Shown one piece after another: positions 23,624 to 32,545 of a DNA stretch of 64,000 nucleotides. The position numbers and the translations under genes are program-made. Under the pieces are notes generated by a model, which searched no databases, had not been told where the DNA came from, and saw nothing but the letters and a program-made list of their open reading frames with translations. Positions within the stretch are counted from its first letter, which is position 1. The number at the start of each line of letters is the position of its first letter. This DNA comes from Brevibacillus thermoruber 423. Its GTDB lineage: Bacteria; Bacillota; Bacilli; Brevibacillales; Brevibacillaceae. The stretch covers positions 654,124 through 718,123 of the forward strand of contig NZ_KE695649.1 of the NCBI RefSeq assembly GCF_000454065.1, read 5' to 3'.

Positions 23624-26600
23624 TTAGTGGGCGGAGACGCTGTTCGATTGCGGCGATTCTCCGAAACTGTTGACGGCGGTGACGTAATACGTGCCGCCGG
23701 CGTCTTCGGTCATGTGCACGTAGCTGGTGCCGGTCACCGATTCCAGGAGCAGGTATCCGGTTGCCGGGTCCGGGCTGAAGTAGACGTTGTACGCGATGAC
23801 CTGTTCATTTGCGCTGTTGGCCTTCCACTGCAGCTTCCAGCCGCCCTGGGCCTTTTTCAGCGTCAAAGACTTGGGCGCACTGGGCGGCGCGGCAGCGGGC
23901 TCTCCGCCGTTTCCGGCCGGCTCTCCGCCGGATCCGACGCCGGTCGAACCGTTTGGTCCAGGGAGCGGCGTTTCCGTTTGGCCGGGGACGGTCGGGTTCC
24001 CCCAGGTGCCTGCGGAATCGCCGGCCGAGGCCACCGCTGACGGCGCCGACTCCTGGCCGGTGATGTCCACGGCGGTGACGTAGTAGCCGTACCGCCCGCC
24101 GTTTGCCGACGCATCCGTATAGCTGAGCACGGCCGGGTCCTTCACCGTGGCGATGCGGACGAATCCGTTCTGCGCGTTGGCGCGGTAGACGCGGTAGCCG
24201 ATCAGGTCCGCTTCGCCGCCTGACTTCCACGAAAGCGTCACGTGCTCGCCGGAACGGACGGCGGTGACGTTGGCAGGAGCGGCGGGAGCGCCGGCCACCT
24301 CGGTCCTGGGGTCCTCCTTGTCGGGCAGGCGCTGCTCCCAATCGAGCGGCTTGGCGCTGGCCTTTTTGTTTTTGGCGAGAATCTGCTCCTTGTCGGGCAG
24401 CGGGTCCGGCGAGCGGAAGAAGATGCCCTCCGACACGAAGTCGTCCGGCGTCCCTTCCTTGGCCAGGTAGCGCTCGCCGTTGTAGAGGACGACGCGGGCT
24501 TTCTGGTGGGAGTCGTCCGTTTTGGTCGGCAGGAACTGCCGGTTGAACAGATCGGTGATCAGATGCCCCGCCTCTTTGGACAGTTCGCTCGGCAGGAGCC
24601 CGGACTTGCTGTCCACGGTGGCGGTAACGATGCCGGCCGGTTTGTCGAAGGTCTTGTCGGGCGGCGACAAGTCCGGGTGTTTGTCGAGAATCTGTTTCAT
24701 GATCTTGCCCCACACGGCCATCGGCACGTATTTGTCCCGGTCCGGTATGGGATAGGGCTCGTCGTACCCGATCCAGACGCCCATGGAAAGGTCGGGGGTG
24801 TACCCGACGAACCACAGGTCGTTGCTGTTGTTGGTCGTCCCCGTCTTGCCGGCGACGTCCACCTTGCGCGGAACGTACTGGCGGATGTGGGTGCCGGTGC
24901 CGGCGTTGACCACCGAGCGGAGCACGTCCGTGATCAGATAGGCGGTCTGTTCGCTGTACACCTGTACCGGCTCCCCTTCGTGCCGGTAGATGACCCTGCC
25001 CTGGCTGTCCTCGATCCGCTCGATCAGGTAGGCGTCCACGAACGACCCGTGGTTGGCAAAGGTGGCGTAGGCGTTGGTGATTTCCTCCACCGTCAATCCG
25101 TACGTCAGCCCGCCGATCACCCCCGTGGCGGCGTAATTGTCGCTGTCGACGAGCGTGGTGACGCCCATTTTCTTCACGTATTCCAGCGCCGTCGGGATGC
25201 CTACCTTCAGGTACGTCTTGATCGCCGGGATGTTCCAGGACATCCGCAGCGCTTCGCGGGCGCTCATGATGCCGTGAAACTTGTTGTTCCAGTTCATCGG
25301 CAGGTGGGAGCCGGTTTGCCCGTCCGCCAGCAGCACGGGGGAATCGTCGATCGGCGAGGCGGGCTGCAGCAGTCCCAGTTCAAACGCGGGCGCGTAGGCG
25401 GCCAGCGGCTTCATGGCCGAACCCGGCTGACGGGGAACGGTGGCGTGGTTGGTCTGTTCCACGTTGAAATCCCGTCCGCCGATCATGCCGAGGATGGCGC
25501 CGGTTTTGTTGTGAATCAGCATGGCGCCCACTTCTTCCAGGGCGTTTTCGATCTTTTCCGTCTTGCCGTTGGAGCGGCGAATCGTGTATGTCGCGTTTTT
25601 TCCGAAGTTTTTCGGGTCCTGGGCCACGTCCTGCATGATCGCGTTGACGTCCTTGTCGATCGTGGTGTACACCTTGTAGCCGTTGCGCAGGATGTCGCGA
25701 CGCTTCTCTTCGATCAGTTGGCGGTACTCGTTGCGTCCGACGCTGGACTTGTCCCGCCCTTTTTCCTTTAATTCGGTGTCGACCAGCGCGCGGGCGGCCC
25801 GCTCTTCGATTTCCATCATCAGGAACGGCACTTCCCGGTACGCCTGCTGCGTCGGTTTGGCCAGCCGCGCCTTCAGATCGGACGCCAGCGCTTCATCGTA
25901 CTGGGCCTGGGTGATGTACCCGTTTTCCATCATCCGGTCCAGCACCATTTTCTGGCGATCTTTTCCGCGCCGGTACCCTTCGGAGTTAAACGGCGAATAC
26001 GCCCCGGGATTTTGAATCATCCCCGCCAGATAGGAGGCTTCCGCCAGGTCCAGGTCCTTCACGTCCTTGTTGAAAATGCCCTTGGCCGCGGCCTGGACGC
26101 CGTACACATTGGAGCCGTTGGCGTTTTTCCCGAGGTAGATCTCGTTCATGTAGGCTTCGAGAATCTGGTCCTTGGAAAACATCCGCTCGATGCGCAGCGC
26201 GTTGAAGATCTCCCGCGCTTTGCGCATGTGGCTCACTTCATGGGAGAGGATGGTGTTTTTGACCAACTGCTGGGTCAGCGTGCTGCCGCCGGTGACGACA
26301 GGCTGGTTGGTCAAGTCCTGATAGGCGCCGCGCAGCGTCGACTGGAGCACGACTCCCTTGTGGTGAAAGAAGTTTTTGTCTTCGGTGGCGATGATGGCGT
26401 TGATCAGATAAGGAGAGACTTCGGATTTCCTCACCAGCCGCCTGTCCCCTTCGGACGCGCGGAGCTGTCCGATCAGCGAACCGTCGTTGTAATAGGCGAA
26501 GCCGGTGAGGTAGTTGGTGAAGATTTTTTTCTGCAGTTCTTCCCGGCTGCGCACAGGCTCGTCCTTGACGAGCGCGGCGACGTAGCCTGTCACGATGCCT

Positions 26601-26728
26601 CCGGCCAGAATGACGCCCAACAGCCCCATCAGCAGCAGGCCCTGGACCATCAGCAGGACTGTCCGCCTGCGGCCGCGGCGGCGCTTGCGCTTGGCCGGTT
26701 CAGAGGAAGAAGAGTGCTTGTTCGACAT
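23624..26728 (-). CDS. class A penicillin-binding protein with fibronectin type III tail
   Basis: A 1034-residue bifunctional peptidoglycan synthase. It has a basic cytoplasmic tail (KRKRRRGRRR), one membrane anchor (about residues 25-50), a GT51 transglycosylase (EDKNFFHHKG, GGSTLTQQLVKN, RKAREIFNALRIER, LAEASYLAGMIQNP) and a transpeptidase (PGSAMKPLAAY with the active Ser, MSWN as the SxN motif, AGKTGTT as the KTG motif). A Pro/Gly-rich tail contains two FN3 domains (APANVTAVRSGEHVTLSWKS; PKSLTLKKAQGGWKLQWK). ATG 26728 follows AGGGGG at 11 bases. It builds the cell wall outside the membrane; FN3 tails probably contact wall polymers. Confidence 0.95.
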   Translation of the reverse strand: MSNKHSSSSEPAKRKRRRGRRRTVLLMVQGLLLMGLLGVILAGGIVTGYVAALVKDEPVRSREELQKKIFTNYLTGFAYYNDGSLIGQLRASEGDRRLVRKSEVSPYLINAIIATEDKNFFHHKGVVLQSTLRGAYQDLTNQPVVTGGSTLTQQLVKNTILSHEVSHMRKAREIFNALRIERMFSKDQILEAYMNEIYLGKNANGSNVYGVQAAAKGIFNKDVKDLDLAEASYLAGMIQNPGAYSPFNSEGYRRGKDRQKMVLDRMMENGYITQAQYDEALASDLKARLAKPTQQAYREVPFLMMEIEERAARALVDTELKEKGRDKSSVGRNEYRQLIEEKRRDILRNGYKVYTTIDKDVNAIMQDVAQDPKNFGKNATYTIRRSNGKTEKIENALEEVGAMLIHNKTGAILGMIGGRDFNVEQTNHATVPRQPGSAMKPLAAYAPAFELGLLQPASPIDDSPVLLADGQTGSHLPMNWNNKFHGIMSAREALRMSWNIPAIKTYLKVGIPTALEYVKKMGVTTLVDSDNYAATGVIGGLTYGLTVEEITNAYATFANHGSFVDAYLIERIEDSQGRVIYRHEGEPVQVYSEQTAYLITDVLRSVVNAGTGTHIRQYVPRKVDVAGKTGTTNNSNDLWFVGYTPDLSMGVWIGYDEPYPIPDRDKYVPMAVWGKIMKQILDKHPDLSPPDKTFDKPAGIVTATVDSKSGLLPSELSKEAGHLITDLFNRQFLPTKTDDSHQKARVVLYNGERYLAKEGTPDDFVSEGIFFRSPDPLPDKEQILAKNKKASAKPLDWEQRLPDKEDPRTEVAGAPAAPANVTAVRSGEHVTLSWKSGGEADLIGYRVYRANAQNGFVRIATVKDPAVLSYTDASANGGRYGYYVTAVDITGQESAPSAVASAGDSAGTWGNPTVPGQTETPLPGPNGSTGVGSGGEPAGNGGEPAAAPPSAPKSLTLKKAQGGWKLQWKANSANEQVIAYNVYFSPDPATGYLLLESVTGTSYVHMTEDAGGTYYVTAVNSFGESPQSNSVSAH

Positions 26729-26796
26729 AGATCTACGACCCCCTAGCGTTATCCTGATTATACCATAGGAGGGATCGGGAGGATAGAAGTGCGCCG

Positions 26797-26825
26797 TTGA
26801 CAGGGGATAGCCGCTGTGCAACAAT
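26797..26825 (+). promoter_or_regulatory. promoter of the T-box-tyrS transcript
   Basis: -35 TTGACA, 17 bases, -10-like AACAAT. Confidence 0.55.
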
Positions 26826-26831
26826 AACGGT

Positions 26832-27083
26832 GTACGTTTTTACAGCAGACCGTGGCGTCGAACGGTGACAGTAGCGAGTGACAAGCGGAGTTTTCAGAGA
26901 GCTGGTGGTCGGTGCAAACCAGCCCCTTCCACATCGCGAAGTACACGCCGGGAGCCTTCCGGACAATCCGGACGGAGCAGGCCGTTACCCTGCGCAATGA
27001 GCGGAAAGGGTGCCGTGCGCATCTTTTCAATTAGGGTGGTACCGCGGGTGCAGACTCGTCCCTAACCAGGGGCGGGTTTTTCT
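26832..27083 (+). ncRNA. T-box leader (tRNA-Tyr sensing riboswitch) of tyrS
   Basis: The T-box sequence AGGGTGGTACCGCG is at 27033-27046. Within it TGGT (27037-27040) can pair with the NCCA end of an uncharged tRNA with discriminator A, as in tRNA-Tyr. The stem I specifier loop contains GAAGTACACG, with TAC (Tyr) at 26942-26944. The AG-bulge region lies around 26895-26925. A terminator (CTCGTCCC / GGGGCGGG plus TTTTT, 27054-27083) competes with the antiterminator. Uncharged tRNA-Tyr should therefore allow read-through into tyrS. The start is approximate. Confidence 0.95.
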
Positions 27084-27128
27084 TATTTTTATGGATGTCA
27101 GGGATCAAGGAAAAGGAGCTGTACAGGG

Positions 27129-28400
27129 ATGAGTGTCGAACAGACAAACGAGACGTACGCGCTGACGGAAGCGCAGAAGCAGGAAGTGGAACGCCAGTTG
27201 GCGGTGATTCGCCGAGGGGCGGTGGAAATCATTCCCGAGGAGGAGCTGCGGCGCAAGCTGGAGCGCTTTGTCGCGACCGGCCGGCCGCTGAAAGTGAAGC
27301 TGGGGCTGGATCCGTCCGCTCCCGACATTCACGTCGGCCATACGGTCGTGCTGCAAAAGCTGCGCCAGTTCCAGGAGCTGGGCCACACCATCCAACTGGT
27401 CATCGGCGACTTCACCGGCCGCATCGGCGACCCGACGGGCAAGTCGGAGACGCGCAAGCAGTTGACCGAGGAACAGGTGAAGGAAAACGCGAAAAGCTAC
27501 GTGGAGCAGTTCGGCAAGGTGCTGGATGCCAGCCGCGTGGAAGTGCACTACAACTCCAGTTGGCTGGCGCCGCTGACGTTCGCCGACGTCGTGCAGTTGG
27601 CGGCCAAGACCACGGTGGCCCGGATGATGGAGCGGGACGATTTCGAGAAGCGCTTCAACAGCGGCCAGGCCATCTCGCTGCATGAATTCTTCTACCCGCT
27701 GATGCAGGGCTACGATTCGGTGGCGCTGGAAAGCGACGTGGAGCTGGGCGGCACCGACCAGAAGTTCAACCTGCTGATGGGCCGCCACCTGCAGAAAGAG
27801 TTCGGCCAGGAGCAGCAGGTGATCCTCACCATGCCGCTGTTGGAAGGGCTGGACGGCGTGCAGAAGATGTCCAAGAGCCTGGGCAACTACATCGGGGTCA
27901 ACGAGCCGCCGAACGAAATTTACGGCAAAGCGATGTCCGTGCCGGACGAGCTGATGCTCCGCTACTACGAACTGGCGACCGACATCTCCAGCGAGGAACT
28001 GGAAGCGCTGAAGAGCGGCCTCGCCGACGGCAGCGTGCACCCGCGCGACGCCAAGATGCGGCTGGCGAAAACCTTTGTGCGCATGTTCCACGGGGAGGAG
28101 GCGGCAGAAGAGGCGGAGACCTACTTCAAAACCGTCTTCCAGCAGCGCGCCCTGCCGACCGATCTGCCGGAAGTGGCGCTGGATGCGTCCGCGTACGAAA
28201 ACGGCGAGGCCAACATTGTCAATCTCGTGTTTGACCTGAAGCTGGTCGACTCCAAGGGGGAAGCCCGCCGCATGGTGCAGCAGGGGGCGGTCAAGGTAAA
28301 CGAGGAGAAAGTGGCCGACATCAATCAGAGCGTGCCGCTTGCGGACGGCATGGTCGTCCAGGTGGGCAAGCGGAAGTTTGCAAAGGTAAAGCTGGGATAA
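27129..28400 (+). CDS. tyrS: tyrosyl-tRNA synthetase
   Basis: A 423-residue class I aminoacyl-tRNA synthetase, TyrRS type. The HIGH-like motif is [12 protein letters not shown] after [14 protein letters not shown] is at [13 protein letters not shown] (about residue 232). An S4-like RNA-binding domain is at the C-terminus ([18 protein letters not shown]). It charges tRNA-Tyr in the cytoplasm. ATG 27129 follows AAGGAG. The order with rpsD converging downstream is conserved in Bacilli. Confidence 0.97.
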   Translation: MSVEQTNETYALTEAQKQEVERQLAVIRRGAVEIIPEEELRRKLERFVATGRPLKVKLGLDPSAPDIHVGHTVVLQKLRQFQELGHTIQLVIGDFTGRIGDPTGKSETRKQLTEEQVKENAKSYVEQFGKVLDASRVEVHYNSSWLAPLTFADVVQLAAKTTVARMMERDDFEKRFNSGQAISLHEFFYPLMQGYDSVALESDVELGGTDQKFNLLMGRHLQKEFGQEQQVILTMPLLEGLDGVQKMSKSLGNYIGVNEPPNEIYGKAMSVPDELMLRYYELATDISSEELEALKSGLADGSVHPRDAKMRLAKTFVRMFHGEEAAEEAETYFKTVFQQRALPTDLPEVALDASAYENGEANIVNLVFDLKLVDSKGEARRMVQQGAVKVNEEKVADINQSVPLADGMVVQVGKRKFAKVKLG

Positions 28401-28410
28401 CGCCACGAAA

Positions 28411-28440
28411 GCCCGTGCCGTTTTGGCGCGGGTTTTCTTC
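28411..28440 (+). terminator. terminator of tyrS
   Basis: GCCCGTGCC / GGCGCGGGT with TTTTC. Confidence 0.8.
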
Positions 28441-28488
28441 TTTATGTTAGCGACGGCATGCAGCGGATGAAAAAACGTTGCGCCCATC

Positions 28489-28526
28489 AAAAAAGAGCAG
28501 GCCGGCAATCGGCACTGCTCTTTTTT
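28489..28526. terminator. terminator of rpsD (bidirectional)
   Basis: AAAAAAGAGCAG / CTGCTCTTTTTT. Confidence 0.92.
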
Positions 28527-28542
28527 CGACTCGCTCCACAGA

Positions 28543-29139
28543 TTAACGGCTGTAGAACTCGACGATCAGTTTTTCGTTGATTTCCGCCGGCATTTCTTCG
28601 CGGTCCGGCAGGCGGGTGAACGTACCTTCCATCGCGTTGTCGTTGAACGAGATGTAGTTCGGCAGGAAGCTGCGCGCTTCCAGCGAATCCTTGATGATTT
28701 GCAGGTTGCGGGACTTCTCGCGAACGCTGATCACGTCGCCCGGTTGTACGCGGTAGGACGGGATGTTCACTTTTTTGCCGTTTACCAGGAAGTGGCCGTG
28801 GTTAACCAGTTGGCGCGCAGCCGGACGAGTCGGCGCGAAGCCCATGCGGTATACCACGTTGTCCAGACGGGATTCCAGCAGTTTCATGAAGTTTTCGCCA
28901 ACAACGCCGTGCATTTTGGTAGCTTGCTCGAACGTGCGGCGGAATTGTTTCTCGCTTACGCCGAACATGTGGCGCAGTTTTTGTTTTTCTTGCAGCTGGA
29001 TGCCGTATTCGCTCAGTTTGCGACGGCTGTGGCCGTGTTGGCCAGGCGGGAAGTTGCGCTTGATGTCTTTGCCGGTGCCATCCAGGGAGATGCCCAGACG
29101 ACGGGCCAGTTTGTGACGTGGACCAGTGTAACGTGCCAT
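28543..29139 (-). CDS. rpsD: 30S ribosomal protein S4
   Basis: A 198-residue S4. It starts [18 protein letters not shown], and the S4 RNA-binding domain is at residues 90-150 ([37 protein letters not shown]). It nucleates 30S assembly by binding the 5' domain of 16S rRNA. ATG 29139 follows AAAGGAG; an upstream in-frame ATG at 29169 lacks a site. It stands alone, as in Bacillus. Confidence 0.98.
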   Translation of the reverse strand: MARYTGPRHKLARRLGISLDGTGKDIKRNFPPGQHGHSRRKLSEYGIQLQEKQKLRHMFGVSEKQFRRTFEQATKMHGVVGENFMKLLESRLDNVVYRMGFAPTRPAARQLVNHGHFLVNGKKVNIPSYRVQPGDVISVREKSRNLQIIKDSLEARSFLPNYISFNDNAMEGTFTRLPDREEMPAEINEKLIVEFYSR

Positions 29140-29159
29140 GTTTTCATTCTCCTTTGAAA

Positions 29160-29330
29160 TGGGATTCACAGGTGTTTACTTCCGGAAGGCTAGTTCCATC
29201 TTTACCTACACGAACTTCGGACGGTAGCGTTTCCGCATCGTGCTCCTCACAGGTAGTTCAGCCGCAGCCTGTAAAGGGATGAAACTAAGAGGGTGATACC
29301 TCCCGTTTTTACCTGCAATCAATGCTACCC
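29160..29330 (-). ncRNA. probable S4 autoregulatory mRNA leader
   Basis: The 306 bases ahead of rpsD contain no gene. The minus-strand transcript has a run of complementary segments, including GGTAGCGTTTCCGC/GCGGAAACGCTACC-type pairing and TTCCGGAAG near 29175, ending at the rpsD ribosome site. In Firmicutes S4 represses its own mRNA through a structured leader at this position. I infer the assignment from position and fold potential, not from a consensus match. Confidence 0.45.
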
Positions 29331-29445
29331 TGTACACATACATCCAATATTATAGTCTTGGGCCGCGCAAAGTCAAGGAAAATGTACGGGGCGGCCTGCT
29401 TAGGTCCGCCCCGGCTGCGTTCCCGTCCGCCGGTTTAGCTGCCGG

Positions 29446-31725
29446 TTAAAACGTGCGGCTCTCTTCCAGCTCGCTCCGCTTTTCCAGGAAACGGGCAAAC
29501 GCGATGGCGGCGTCGGCCCGGGAGACGCTGCCCTTCGGCCGGAACTCCCCTTCGCCGGGCGGCATGATGCCCAGCGTCGTCACGATGACGATGGCGCCCC
29601 GGTGTGTGGACTGGTCGATGTCGGTCAGCTTCGTCGCGAACATCTCGGTGTGCTCCGCCAGTTTGCGGTATCCCAGGGCGCGCACGATCATGTCCGCCAA
29701 CTCCTCCCGGGTGATCGTCTCATCCGGCTTCAGCGACGGGGAGTCCTTGTCCAGCAGGCCGCGGTCGACGGCGGCTTCGACGGCGGCGAAGTAGCGGGAG
29801 TCGCTGGCGACGTCGCGAAAGCTCGCTTTCCGCTCGGCGGCCAAGGGCAAAACCCGTCCCTCGTTGAGGCTGAGCATCAGCATCTGGATCATTTCGCCGC
29901 GGGTGATGCTCCGCTCCGGCAGGATGTTCCCGTCGATCAGGGAGAGCGCCTCGTACTCGTACATCAGCATGAGCTCTTTTTCGGCAGGGTGTCCCTTCAG
30001 GTCGGCGGGGGCGGGACGATGAAGCTGGATCGGCTTGCCCGTCGACAGGCTGCGCCAGCCGCCGCTGACGGCGTCAAAGACGTACGGCTGATCCAGCGGC
30101 GTCACTGCGGCGCGGTACACCAGTTTCGCCTTGCGCGCGGGCAAAGTGGCGGCTTTGCCGACGCGGGAAGCGGTCGCGCCATCCGGGAAGGACTCGAGCG
30201 CGTAGACCGCTTCCACCTCCGTTTCATTCTGCCAGGCCGCCAGCGCTTCTTCGGCGGGGCGGTGTTTCGGCACCTGCGCCGGGTAGGTTTCCGGTCCCAC
30301 ATTCACGTTGTAGGAGAGCAGTTCGCCGGTGGCGGCATCAAACGAGACGCTGGCGGAGCCGGTGGCGGCCGGAATGCCGTTGACCAGCCGCTGGAACCGC
30401 ACCTCGTACCGCTCGGCGTCCGGCTGCTGCGGCTCCGCCGATTCCGTCAGATAGAGCCGGTCGGCCCAGGTCGGCGTCCAGGAGCGGATCGCTTCCGCCG
30501 CTTTTTTCTTCAAGCTGTCCGCGTCTGCGTTTTTGGCCGCCGCCTTTCGCGGCTCCGGCAGCCGGTTGTTTTTGCTGAAGTGGTACACGTCCCCGTTGAG
30601 CGCGTCCATGGCGATGAAGACATAGCTTTGGCCGGTGGCGTTCTTCGCTTCGTATTCCAGGTTCCAGACCGGCCGGCTGCCGTTGTAGTCCTTTTCGTTG
30701 TAGGTGGCGGCACGCAGTTGGTATCCGGAGAGGTCAAACGTCCGTTCCGCCAACTGGACGGCGGCATCCTGTCCGAGCGGGCTGCCCGTGTGGCGCGGGG
30801 GCAGGCGCTTGCCGCTTGCGGGCGGTTTCTCCGCCTCGGGTTTGAGCGGCGCGAGCGTCTCCGTCAAGGGCGTGCCGTCTCCTGCGTCCAGGTAAAAGGA
30901 GAACGGGTTCTGATAGGCCAGAATCGGGTTGTTCCGCTCCTCTCCCCGCGCATCCCAGGGAAGCACGTAGGAGAGCTTCGCTTTCGCGTGCTGCTTGAAC
31001 AGCGCGGCGGCTTCCTCGGGCGAAAGCATCCGCTGCGGCTTTTCAAAGCGGACGCCGTCGCTCCAGCTCAGCGTGTAGCCGGTGACCGTACCGGCGGCGC
31101 TGACGGTGATGTCCGCGCCGTTGTCGGGGAACGGCACGCCGTCCACCAGGCGGACAAACCGGAACGTGTAGGAGGTGCCGGCATCAAGCGGCGTTTTGGG
31201 CTGCGGCAGATCGCGCACATACAGGCGGGTCGCCGCCGCTTTGGCCGGGTTGTGCCGGGCGAGGAACTGCTCCGCCACCTTCTGTGCCTCGGCATACGAC
31301 ACGCGGCTGGTGTAGGCGGGTTTGGACGGATGTTGTTCGTAGCGGGAATAGCCGGTCAGCTCCCCGCTGTCGGCGTGGATGCTGACGGTATAGGAGAACG
31401 TGATCTCGTTTTGGTTCCGGTCTTTTTTCACCCAGATAAACGTCCATTCCGGAAACGTGCGCCAGATGTCAGCCGAACGGAACGACACGTTTTCCAGCTC
31501 CAGTCCCTCCGGAACCAGTTGTCTGGCGATGTTCAGCGCCGCCTCCTTGGACAGTTTGGCTTTGCCGGCGGCATCGGCCAGCGGCTTGCCCGCCGGGGCG
31601 CTGACCGGTCCGGACTGGACGGGGGCGGCGGACGGCAGCAATTGCTCCGCGTAAGCCTGGGCGGCAGGCGCCAGCAGGGCGGCGCTCAGCACAACGGAGC
31701 CCGATCGGATGATCCACGGTTTCAT
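29446..31725 (-). CDS. secreted YcdB/PepSY-repeat protein with S-layer homology domains
   Basis: A 759-residue exported protein. A signal peptide covers residues 1-27 (cleavage near AQAYA). Two repeats follow with YcdB/PepSY-like motifs (ALNIARQLVPEGLELENV; YAEAQKVAEQFLARHNP; VQLAERTFDLSGYQL). At the C-terminus are three SLH domains (ITRGEMIQMLMLSLN; FRDVASDSRYFAAVEAAV with ITREELADMIVRALG; VSRADAAIAFARFLEK) that bind pyruvylated wall polymers. ATG 31725 follows GGAGGG. PepSY/YcdB proteins may inhibit or regulate proteases at the cell surface; the exact role is unknown. Confidence 0.9.
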   Translation of the reverse strand: MKPWIIRSGSVVLSAALLAPAAQAYAEQLLPSAAPVQSGPVSAPAGKPLADAAGKAKLSKEAALNIARQLVPEGLELENVSFRSADIWRTFPEWTFIWVKKDRNQNEITFSYTVSIHADSGELTGYSRYEQHPSKPAYTSRVSYAEAQKVAEQFLARHNPAKAAATRLYVRDLPQPKTPLDAGTSYTFRFVRLVDGVPFPDNGADITVSAAGTVTGYTLSWSDGVRFEKPQRMLSPEEAAALFKQHAKAKLSYVLPWDARGEERNNPILAYQNPFSFYLDAGDGTPLTETLAPLKPEAEKPPASGKRLPPRHTGSPLGQDAAVQLAERTFDLSGYQLRAATYNEKDYNGSRPVWNLEYEAKNATGQSYVFIAMDALNGDVYHFSKNNRLPEPRKAAAKNADADSLKKKAAEAIRSWTPTWADRLYLTESAEPQQPDAERYEVRFQRLVNGIPAATGSASVSFDAATGELLSYNVNVGPETYPAQVPKHRPAEEALAAWQNETEVEAVYALESFPDGATASRVGKAATLPARKAKLVYRAAVTPLDQPYVFDAVSGGWRSLSTGKPIQLHRPAPADLKGHPAEKELMLMYEYEALSLIDGNILPERSITRGEMIQMLMLSLNEGRVLPLAAERKASFRDVASDSRYFAAVEAAVDRGLLDKDSPSLKPDETITREELADMIVRALGYRKLAEHTEMFATKLTDIDQSTHRGAIVIVTTLGIMPPGEGEFRPKGSVSRADAAIAFARFLEKRSELEESRTF

Positions 31726-31938
31726 GTACAATCCCTCCACGGTGTCAAAATCAAGCGTACACCTTCTCTGACGCGTGGAACCGCACGCTCGTTTCACGCG
31801 GACGGGGGAAATGGAGGGGCGAGGAAAAATGGGAATTTTGTCCCAGATGTGTCGCAATCTATATGGAATTGCAAACATTCATCTTATATAATGAAAAAGG
31901 ACCAGCACCAGAATCACGGCCGGGGAGGAGTAAGCAAC

Positions 31939-32520
31939 TTGGATACGATCGTCTACTTGATTCGCCACGGTGAAACGGATTGGAACCTCGCGCGCCGCAT
32001 TCAGGGCCACAGCGACGTGGCGCTGAACGAAGCGGGCCTGCGCCAGGCGCGGCAGGTGGCTGCCCGGTTTCGCGGCAAGACCATCCGTGCCGTCTACTCC
32101 AGCGATCTCAGCCGGGCGCTGCAAACAGCCCGCCAGATTGCGGAGAACGCCGGCGTCTCCGTTTCCGTCTTGAGCGCGCTCAGGGAGCGGTGCTACGGTC
32201 AGTGGGAAGGGTTGACGTACGAGGAAATCAGGGAACGGTTTGCACATCAAGATGAAGTGGCATGCGGAATCGAGACCTTCGAGGGAATGCAACAGCGAGC
32301 TGTGACGACGTTGACCGGGCTGGCGGCCGGCCATCCGGGCGAAGAGATTGTCGTCGTATCCCACGGAGGCTTTATTAATTGCTTTTTGCACTACGTGACC
32401 AACGGTGAGCAGGGAACGGGCGTAACGCGTATCGACAACACGGCAGTCAACGTGTTCCGTTACACCGGGCAGCGTTGGGAAGTGCTGCAGGTCAATGATA
32501 CTGACCATTTGGAAAAATGA
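31939..32520 (+). CDS. histidine phosphatase family protein
   Basis: A 193-residue phosphoglycerate-mutase-like phosphatase. YLIRHGETDWNLARRIQGH holds the RHG catalytic motif; AVYSSDLSRALQTARQI, the Glu in LRERCYGQWEGLTYEEI, and VVVSHGGFINCFL with the second His complete the site. I chose TTG 31939 because GGGGAGGAG lies 9 bases upstream; an in-frame ATG at 31891 has none. Substrates in this family range from phosphoglycerate to alpha-ribazole phosphate and cannot be told here. The gene ends 26 bases before the cyclase gene, suggesting one transcript. Confidence 0.9.
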   Translation: MDTIVYLIRHGETDWNLARRIQGHSDVALNEAGLRQARQVAARFRGKTIRAVYSSDLSRALQTARQIAENAGVSVSVLSALRERCYGQWEGLTYEEIRERFAHQDEVACGIETFEGMQQRAVTTLTGLAAGHPGEEIVVVSHGGFINCFLHYVTNGEQGTGVTRIDNTAVNVFRYTGQRWEVLQVNDTDHLEK

Positions 32521-32545
32521 GAAAACGCTGAGAGAGGGAATTCTC